Shown here: positions 1 through 3,831 of the stretch, piece after piece
Layout: the number at the start of each line of letters is the position of its first letter
How positions within the stretch are numbered: position 1 is the stretch's first letter
NCBI GenBank assembly: GCA_044869955.1
Contig: JBIOYC010000266.1
Location: 1-5,463 of the forward strand
Length of the DNA: 5,463 nucleotides
Direction: 5' to 3'
Source: CALMKX01 sp044869955
GTDB lineage: Bacteria > Acidobacteriota > Thermoanaerobaculia > Multivoradales > SZUA-115
Notes under the pieces: generated by a model
The model's database searches: none
What the model saw: only the letters and a program-made list of their open reading frames with translations
What the model was told of the DNA's origin: nothing
Position numbers and translations under genes: made by a program

Positions 1-644
1 GTGGCGACCGCGAGGGCCTGCTTGGCGTCGCCGGCGTAGAAGTGAGTGATCGCGAGGCCGAGGCGGCTCCTTGCAGCGATCGGGTGGGCCCTCTTTTCTT
101 CTGCAAGCTCGGCAGCGCGGCGATACAGTGCCGCTGCCTCTTCCAGGCGGCGCTGACTTCGCCGGAGAGCCGCCTTTAGCCATGCCAGATCGGCTGCCAG
201 CAGCTTGTCGCGACTACCAGCCTTGAGAAATGACCCTGCGCGGGTCCAAGCCTCCTCGGCCTGCACGTGATCGTCGACCAGCCGGCAGCAGTTGGCCAGG
301 TTCCCCCAGGCCCGGGCTCGAAGGTCGGCGAGCCACCGGGCCGCTTTCGGCCTCGGCGCCAGCGCCTCGGCCACGTCTACCGCGGCGCGTGCGACCCTCA
401 GGGCTTCGGCCGGATCGGAGAGGCGGAGCTCGTAGCTGGCCGCGATCAGCCGGCAGGCCACGTCGGGATGCCTGGCCCGTGCCGAATTGCGGGCTCGAAG
501 CGGGCACTCAACCGGTTTTAGGCCCAAGATCCAGGTGCAGGCTCGCGCCAGTTCCTCGGGGGAAAGCGCCGTCCAGCCCCGGGCGAGGCCCCGAGGTGTG
601 AAGCTCCCGACGCTGGGTGCGATCTCCGGCTCCTCGGCGGGCAC
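1..644 (-). CDS. TPR-repeat protein, 5' part only (runs off left edge)
   Basis: The minus strand is open for about 214 codons from a GTG at 644 to the window edge, with no stop and no ATG. The translation is Ala/Leu/Arg-rich and helical. After a short N-terminal stretch with LSPEELARACTWILG (about residues 27-41), it shows tetratricopeptide-type helix pairs: AEALRVARAAVDVAEAL (79-95), RARAWGNLANCC followed by AEEAWTRAGSFL (109-140), then LEEAAALYRRAAELA, and RLGLAITHFYAGDAKQALAVA at the edge. TPR proteins are protein-interaction scaffolds, and nothing here names a partner. The start is uncertain. GTG 644 lacks a Shine-Dalgarno sequence; the only other in-frame candidate just upstream is TTG 653, and the frame closes at TGA 752-750. 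The gene lies just after a likely terminator, so it is probably transcribed separately from its upstream neighbour. I am confident it is coding and TPR-like, but not of its N-terminus or function. Confidence 0.75.
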   Translation of the reverse strand, partial: MPAEEPEIAPSVGSFTPRGLARGWTALSPEELARACTWILGLKPVECPLRARNSARARHPDVACRLIAASYELRLSDPAEALRVARAAVDVAEALAPRPKAARWLADLRARAWGNLANCCRLVDDHVQAEEAWTRAGSFLKAGSRDKLLAADLAWLKAALRRSQRRLEEAAALYRRAAELAEEKRAHPIAARSRLGLAITHFYAGDAKQALAVA

Positions 645-664
645 GTTGTACAAGAGAATACACG

Positions 665-703
665 AGACAGAAACAACCGGGAAGGGGAAATGCCCCCTTC
701 CGG
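665..703 (-). terminator. Probable rho-independent terminator after the small exported-protein gene
   Basis: Read on the minus strand, CCGGAAGGGGG (703-693), loop CATTT, and CCCCTTCCCGG (687-677) form a stem of about ten pairs with one bulge. It is followed at once by the T-rich run TTGTTTCTGTCT (676-665). It lies about 47 bases past the stop of the 89-aa gene and before the TPR frame. The T-tract is interrupted, so termination may be partial. On the plus strand the stem is not followed by a T-run, so the minus orientation is the sensible one. Confidence 0.6.
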
Positions 704-749
704 CTGCCTTTGCCTGCGCCGCCGCTCCGCACCTAGGCCAGAGGCTGCC

Positions 750-1019
750 TCACGGCACGCTCCCCCCGCCCCCGGCCCGGCGGTTCGGCTGGGGCGCCGG
801 CGCGCCCCCCGGCGTGCAGGGCTTGCCCGCCGGGTCGATGCAAGGCCCGTCTTTCTCCTCGCCCACCCAGCGCTCCACGAGCATGAGCACCCAACCCCAG
901 GCGCCCCAGCCTCCCCACCCGAGCCCCTGGCCACCGCCTGCCCAGGCCGGAACGGCAAGCGCGACCAGCAGCGCCAGCGCGGCAGCCACCGCCCGCCCCT
1001 TCGACATCCAGCGGAACAT
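750..1019 (-). CDS. Small exported Gly/Trp-rich protein (89 aa)
   Basis: The ATG at 1019 has a very strong ribosome site, GAGGAGG followed by CTCT, so it is preferred over upstream in-frame starts and over Met5. The product begins MFRWMSKGR, followed by a hydrophobic stretch AVAAALALLVALAVP (10-24) and AWA-GGG, a classic signal peptide with cleavage expected after Ala27. The mature part of about 62 residues has a Gly/Trp segment (GWGGWGAWGW, 34-43), then an acidic/basic patch, then GPCIDPAGKPC (58-68) with the only two cysteines. The tail is Pro/Gly-rich. Cys60 and Cys68 could form a disulfide after export. I do not recognise a named family. Small exported proteins with an IDP-x-G motif near TPR genes are something I associate loosely with Acidobacteriota, from memory only. 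A likely terminator follows, so it seems monocistronic. Confidence 0.75.
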   Translation of the reverse strand: MFRWMSKGRAVAAALALLVALAVPAWAGGGQGLGWGGWGAWGWVLMLVERWVGEEKDGPCIDPAGKPCTPGGAPAPQPNRRAGGGGSVP

Positions 1020-1094
1020 AGAGCCTCCTCGCCGCCGCGGTGCAACCCGCAACCGGCGCGGCCGGAGCGCCCGGGGCGGCTAGCTGGGCTCTAT
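1018..1094 (-). promoter_or_regulatory. Possible 5'-UTR stem covering the start region of the 89-aa gene
   Basis: An 8-base inverted repeat, ATAGAGCC (1018-1025) and GGCTCTAT (1087-1094), flanks the leader. In the minus-strand transcript the distal arm could pair with GGCUCUAU, which begins with the last two bases of the GGAGG ribosome site and runs into the AUG. That geometry would hide translation initiation if the leader starts upstream of 1094. The enclosed sequence is very GC-rich and contains further short stems, such as CCGG/CCGG. Eight pairs across a 61-base gap may be chance, and no promoter fixes the transcript start. Confidence 0.25.
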
Positions 1095-1287
1095 TGTGCG
1101 CTCAGGGGTGATGCGCGGGTTCGCCCGCATGGGCGAGCTACTACACACCTCGGGAGACCGCGAGGTCCCAGCTGTCCTGGGCGGGAAGCGGCTCCGCCGC
1201 GGTTTCGCAGGGATGATGAGTGTCCTCCGGGGGTCTGGCATGGCCTACGCAGAGCTGCTGCAGATTGGCCGTGCTACTCGGAGGAAA
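1020..1287. other. Non-coding intergenic stretch with clustered short hairpins
   Basis: I see no credible gene between the stop of the Cys-rich protein and the 89-aa gene; the plus-strand frames here are antisense shadows. The stretch holds a cluster of short inverted repeats: GCGGG-TTCG-CCCGC (1115-1128), overlapping TCGCCC-GCAT-GGGCGA (1121-1136), ACCTCG/CGAGGT (1147-1166), CCCAG/CTGGG (1167-1181) and GCGGC-TCC-GCCGC (1188-1200). The first two share bases 1121-1128, so they cannot form together. None is followed by a T-run on either strand, so they are not ordinary terminators. The leader and promoter of the 89-aa gene must lie here, but I cannot point to convincing -35/-10 boxes. Confidence 0.5.
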
Positions 1288-1674
1288 TCACGGGACCTGC
1301 ACCGGCGACTGGGTGAGCCGCAGGCTGGCTTCGAGCTCCCCGATCTTGCCTTCCAGGAAGCTGCGCAGGCAGGTGGTCGAACAGAATAACATCGAGCAGA
1401 ATCCGCCGTGCGGCTCGGCGAGGACCGGTGTGATGACGCTGGTTTCTCGGAAGTCGCCGAGGCCCTGGTCATGGGCCCCATGCCACGTAAGGGCGAGAAA
1501 CGCTTCAACATCACCAGCGACTGGCGCCTTGGTTCGGTGCTTCTTGTCAAAGACGAGAGCGCCCCCGGCCAGCTCCACAAATGAGTGTGGCTCGCCTACA
1601 GGCCGCCGCTTGCACACCGGGCACATCCGCGCTTGGATGGGCGGGGACTCTGGATTCCTTCTGGTTCTGGACAT
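1288..1674 (-). CDS. Cys-rich, probably zinc-binding protein (128 aa), unknown function
   Basis: The ATG at 1674 is preceded by AGAAGGG with a 7-8 base spacer, which beats the internal Met17 (no ribosome site). It begins 30 bases after the stop of the Imm40-like gene, so the two are likely co-transcribed. The protein has a CPVC knuckle at 18-21 and a second cluster, FCSMLFCSTTC, with Cys93, Cys98 and Cys102 near residues 92-102. The order Cx2C ... FCSx2C-L-x-x-F resembles zinc-ribbon or TRASH-like knuckles, with His30, His46, His65, His68 and His89 as possible extra ligands. Between the knuckles lies VEAFLALTWHGAHD (56-69). I cannot name a family. By position at the end of the RHS-linked gene run it could be another immunity-type or accessory protein, but that is only context. 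No signal peptide or membrane segment is visible, so it is probably cytoplasmic. Confidence 0.7.
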   Translation of the reverse strand: MSRTRRNPESPPIQARMCPVCKRRPVGEPHSFVELAGGALVFDKKHRTKAPVAGDVEAFLALTWHGAHDQGLGDFRETSVITPVLAEPHGGFCSMLFCSTTCLRSFLEGKIGELEASLRLTQSPVQVP

Positions 1675-1704
1675 CGGACGACCCTTCTAGCGGCCCTTTT
1701 GTGC

Positions 1705-2043
1705 TCATCCTTCCCATTCCGCCCTTGATAGGACGGTTATGTTGACGACAGCAATCTCGTCTCCAGACAGAGCTTTGAGCCAGCTCTGAGCAAGCAGATG
1801 GGTATCCCTTCTATACTCTTCCCAGGCAGCCGTCGGCGCTGCTGAGTAGTCGGCTATACGATCCAGGCGTGGCCGCAGCTTTCCCTCGACGTGGTCGAAA
1901 GCTTCGAGACCCGCTACAGCGAAATCTAGCGCCTCCGCTTCCCTTAAGAAGGTCTGTGCATCACTAGGGTAAAAGTAGAGTTCGCCCCCACTTCTGATAG
2001 CTTGCGGCGAGAATCTTGCAAGCAGGAGTTCCTCTTGGTTCAC
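1705..2043 (-). CDS. Imm40-like putative immunity protein (112 aa)
   Basis: A GTG at 2043 is preceded by GGAGG with a 4-base spacer. The GTG overlaps the TGA that closes the residual frame of the upstream RHS remnant (GTGA), a coupling typical of toxin/immunity pairs. The protein is small, acidic and soluble. Residues about 29-85 (AQTFLREAEALDFAVAGLEA, then EGKLRPRLD, then WEEYRRDTHLLAQSWLKAL) follow the pattern I associate with immunity family Imm40: a helix, a hydrophobic strand, a short G-x-x-x-P loop, then W-x-x-Y/F and a helix. The match is from memory and imperfect, since the usual Trp after the loop is absent. Immunity proteins of RHS systems sit in the cytoplasm and block the cognate toxin tip. 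Here the matching toxin is gone, so this would be an orphan immunity gene. Base composition looks less GC-rich by eye than in the rhs gene, as is common for exchanged tip/immunity modules. Confidence 0.75.
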   Translation of the reverse strand: MNQEELLLARFSPQAIRSGGELYFYPSDAQTFLREAEALDFAVAGLEAFDHVEGKLRPRLDRIADYSAAPTAAWEEYRRDTHLLAQSWLKALSGDEIAVVNITVLSRAEWEG

Positions 2044-2343
2044 TGGTCCTCCGGCTCCTCCGGTGGAGGGGCCTCCTGTGTTGGCTCAGGAGTAAGCAAG
2101 TCCCTATTCCCGCCGGACTTCCGAAGTCCCCCTCGTGGCCTGTAAACTTGCCTCTCCGCATCCTGGTTGATGGCGGTGGCCTCCTCTCCGAGCGGCTGGT
2201 AGGTGTGGAAGGCGACCTTCCCGCCCGAGGGCGTTGGTGATGAGCCGCGGGGTGTCGAGGTGGTAGTGGCGCGCTCCGGCCGGGGTGTCGGAGGCGAGCA
2301 CCACCCCGTTGCGGTAGATGTAGTCGTCGGCCACGGTCCACAC
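2040..2343 (-). pseudogene. Degenerate RHS core remnant (frameshifted, toxin tip lost)
   Basis: Three minus-strand frames together rebuild an RHS core. TVADDYIYRNGVVLASDTPA then RHYHLDTPRLITNALG (about 2337-2224) is in one frame. GGKVAFHTYQPLGEEATAIN and QDAER (about 2225-2151) are in a second, and KFTGHEGDF (about 2149-2123) is in a third. The same segment in the intact gene reads IYRHGQLLAADHP, RHYHLDHLGTPRLTTN, HHTYFPFGEELVGSTT, LKFTGHERDL. The remnant lacks HLG (an in-frame 9-base deletion), has an indel near 2224 and loses bases near 2151. The core stops before the expected DYMHARF segment. The second frame then continues through a Pro/Glu-rich tail (PEPTQEAPPPEEPEDQ) to a TGA at 2042-2040 that overlaps the Imm40-like start. 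This looks like a displaced C-terminal end whose core end and toxin were deleted. Confidence 0.85.
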
Positions 2344-2344
2344 C

Positions 2345-2695
2345 TCAGGTGGTCTGCGTAGGATGAGAGCTCTCGGGATCCAAGGATGTGTCGAACGCGA
2401 TCTGGACTCCTGCTTCGAGTGGAACGACCTCGGAGTAGACCTCCGCCCCATCCAGTATTTTGGCTCCGACGATATCGAGCGAAATGACCTCCTTTAGCCG
2501 GCATCGAACTCGCTCGTTGTACCCATTTAAGTACTCACTCTCGTTTGCGCGGCCGATGGCGATCGCCCGCTGGAAAGCTGCCTCAAAATCTCGTGCAAGA
2601 AAAGCGAAGACCGAGCCCATGTAATCCACAGCTCCCTGACTCTCAATCAAGATCACAAGCCGAATCCTCGCGCTGAACCAGTCTTGGCCTTTCAT
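2345..2695 (-). CDS. DUF4288-type protein, putative immunity (116 aa)
   Basis: I chose the ATG at 2695, preceded by TGAGG with an 8-base spacer. A GTG at 2761 would make a 4-base GTGA overlap with the upstream gene, but its GAGG is only 2 bases away, and the family usually begins close to its WFSARI-like strand. From Met1 the protein reads MKGQDWFSARIRLVI, then a helix FEAAFQRAIAIGRANESEY (37-55), NERVRCRLKEVISLD (60-74) and LDGAEVYSEV (81-90). This order (W-[FY]-S-[AV]-[KR] strand, helix with G-x-x-x-E-x-Y, R-x-x-x-x-V, D-G-x-E-V-Y-S) is what I recognise as DUF4288 (PF14119). The molecular role is unproven; placement in an RHS cassette fits an immunity function. The last 25 residues lie outside the recognised pattern, and the stop codon abuts the RHS remnant, so the 3' end may be a recombination joint. 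Confidence 0.8.
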   Translation of the reverse strand: MKGQDWFSARIRLVILIESQGAVDYMGSVFAFLARDFEAAFQRAIAIGRANESEYLNGYNERVRCRLKEVISLDIVGAKILDGAEVYSEVVPLEAGVQIAFDTSLDPESSHPTQTT

Positions 2696-2757
2696 CGACC
2701 AAACCTCACATCTGATAGGAGCTGATGTAAGGAAGCCTTCGCAGCTGGTGATCCTCG

Positions 2758-3282
2758 TCACGGCCTCAATCGACTGAGCAGCTCGCGTGCCGGCGTTGGC
2801 TCGCCCTCGTCAGCGAGCACCAGCGAGAAGTCCTTCCGGGCCAGCTCCACCGTGCACCGCCATTCGTCACCGAGGATCACCAGAGAGCAGCCGTGCGGCT
2901 CATGGTCCCAGTAGTCGGCTGCGACGCAAATCCACTCGAGCTGGGTCGATGTGTCAGGCGAGATCAGATTCCCACTCGTCGTCCATGCGACCCCTACCAC
3001 GGGCCGAAGGACGAGCCTGCTCCGTATCGCCAGCTCCTCCGAGCCCTCGACCGTGGGAATCTCCGAACAGAGCCTGATAAGCGGAATCGAGAGGCGCTGG
3101 CGCTCGTGCCTCATCCAGGACGGGCGCAACGTGGCAAGAGTAACCAAGCTGGCGACGAATTGGAGGTCGTGAGCCATGTCGCTGGTCGCCGTTCGCACCG
3201 AGTACCTGAGCGGCCGCCGAGCAGAAGCAAAGTAACTCTTGAAAAGTGACTGGAAATCAGGTTGTCGCGACGAATAGCTCAT
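2758..3282 (-). CDS. Unrecognised protein in RHS cassette (174 aa), possible immunity
   Basis: The ATG at 3282 has GAGG 5 bases upstream and is preferred over an in-frame TTG at 3303. The product looks soluble and cytoplasmic: no signal peptide, and only a mild hydrophobic stretch LQFVASLVTLATL (40-52). Visible elements are a basic N-terminal region (residues 21-30), SIPLIRLCSEIP (65-76), a strand-rich centre RSRLVLRPVVGVAW (87-100), LEWICVAADYWDHEPHG (115-131) and CSLVILGDEWRCTVELARKD (132-151). Trp100, Trp117, Trp125 and Trp141 stand out in the C-terminal half. I do not recognise a family. It lies 69 bases after the DUF4279 gene and 62 bases before the DUF4288 gene on the same strand, consistent with co-transcription in a cassette of small immunity-like genes. 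Function inferred from position only. Confidence 0.7.
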   Translation of the reverse strand: MSYSSRQPDFQSLFKSYFASARRPLRYSVRTATSDMAHDLQFVASLVTLATLRPSWMRHERQRLSIPLIRLCSEIPTVEGSEELAIRSRLVLRPVVGVAWTTSGNLISPDTSTQLEWICVAADYWDHEPHGCSLVILGDEWRCTVELARKDFSLVLADEGEPTPARELLSRLRP

Positions 3283-3299
3283 AGGCGCCTCGCTTACTG

Positions 3300-3323
3300 G
3301 CAATGCCCAATATCGGCTATTGC
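3300..3323 (-). other. Intercistronic imperfect hairpin
   Basis: GCAATGCC (3300-3307) and GGC-T-ATTGC (3315-3323) can pair over eight bases with one bulged nucleotide and a 7-base loop. It lies between the DUF4279 stop and the ATG of the 174-aa gene, just upstream of the latter's ribosome site. No T-run follows on the minus strand, so it is not a standard terminator; it could be an RNA-processing or stability element, or chance. Confidence 0.25.
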
Positions 3324-3351
3324 AGACGGGCCCGACACGGCAGCCAGGGTA

Positions 3352-3831
3352 TCAGGCGGAATTCGCGGATGACCAGTCAACCTCGGAAGGCAGAGCATAG
3401 ACGTCAAAGACAAGATCGACACCAAGGCCTCCCAGGCGCATGAGAAGATCGTGCTCGAGCAGGAGCGCGAAATTGCCCTCGGCTCCGAAGATTCCAACAA
3501 AGAGGTCAAGTCGTAAGCCCATCTTCTTCAGGCGCCTGACCGCGGCGGCCTTGGGCTCCAACACTTCGATCAGTACCCTCAGATGCGCTGCCAAGGGCGC
3601 GCTCAAGGAGAGATCAGGGCTCCAGGCCCATAGGCCCTCGGAGAAGTCGGAGTATCGGCGACCCGATTGGCCAAGATTAGCGCCTCCGCGGGCGTGAGCC
3701 TTCGTTGGCTCCATCTCGAGCAGGCGCGACACCTCAGCCGGCTCGAGGTCGGTCCCCATCACTCTGAATGAAATCTTGACCTCGACGTTGGCGGACTCGG
3801 CTTCGTGCTGTGGATCGGTCTCAGTAGACAT
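3352..3831 (-). CDS. DUF4279 protein, likely cognate immunity protein of the RHS toxin (159 aa)
   Basis: The ATG at 3831 lies inside the end of rhs, an 11-base overlap with the rhs stop in another frame, and is preceded by AGGGA with a spacer of about 8 bases. Such overlap ties its translation to the toxin's. After a short acidic leader, the sequence follows DUF4279 (PF14106) closely: VKISFRVMGTDLEPAEVSRL (18-37), EPTKAHARGG (41-50), SGRRYSDFSEGLWAW (56-70), LAAHLRVLIEVLEP (80-93), MGLRLDLFVGIFGAEGN (104-120), LLMRLGGLGVDLVFDVYA (129-146). The family length is usually about 130-150 residues, so the gene looks complete. Members are often found beside polymorphic toxins, and being the first gene after the tip makes this the best candidate for neutralising it in the cytoplasm. 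The family match is strong; the immunity role is inferred from position. Confidence 0.88.
   Translation of the reverse strand: MSTETDPQHEAESANVEVKISFRVMGTDLEPAEVSRLLEMEPTKAHARGGANLGQSGRRYSDFSEGLWAWSPDLSLSAPLAAHLRVLIEVLEPKAAAVRRLKKMGLRLDLFVGIFGAEGNFALLLEHDLLMRLGGLGVDLVFDVYALPSEVDWSSANSA

Noticed and set aside
1085..1120. Possible -10 box (CACAAT) upstream of the exported-protein gene
   Set aside because: No -35 partner at proper spacing is visible, so I do not call a promoter.
230..1316. Long plus-strand open frames (230-601, 487-1083, 690-1316)
   Set aside because: They run antisense to the TPR and exported-protein genes, are Arg/Pro/Ala-rich low-complexity translations typical of GC-rich shadows, and show no ribosome sites or domains.
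1964..2341. A 125-aa minus-strand frame containing KFTGHEGDF
   Set aside because: Only nine or so residues are RHS-like; the rest is out of frame with the remnant or with the Imm40-like gene. Included in the pseudogene instead.
2040..2504. A 154-aa minus-strand frame as a gene of its own
   Set aside because: Its first half is antisense-free but out of frame within the DUF4288 gene, and only its second half carries RHS-like residues. It is one slice of the frameshifted remnant.
2758..2761. GTGA overlap as the start of the DUF4288 gene
   Set aside because: The GAGG is only 2 bases from that GTG, while the ATG at 2695 has a well-spaced site and fits the family's N-terminus. It remains a weaker alternative.
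3294..3509. A 71-aa minus-strand frame overlapping the DUF4279 gene
   Set aside because: It lies out of frame inside the well-supported DUF4279 gene and shows no recognisable motif.
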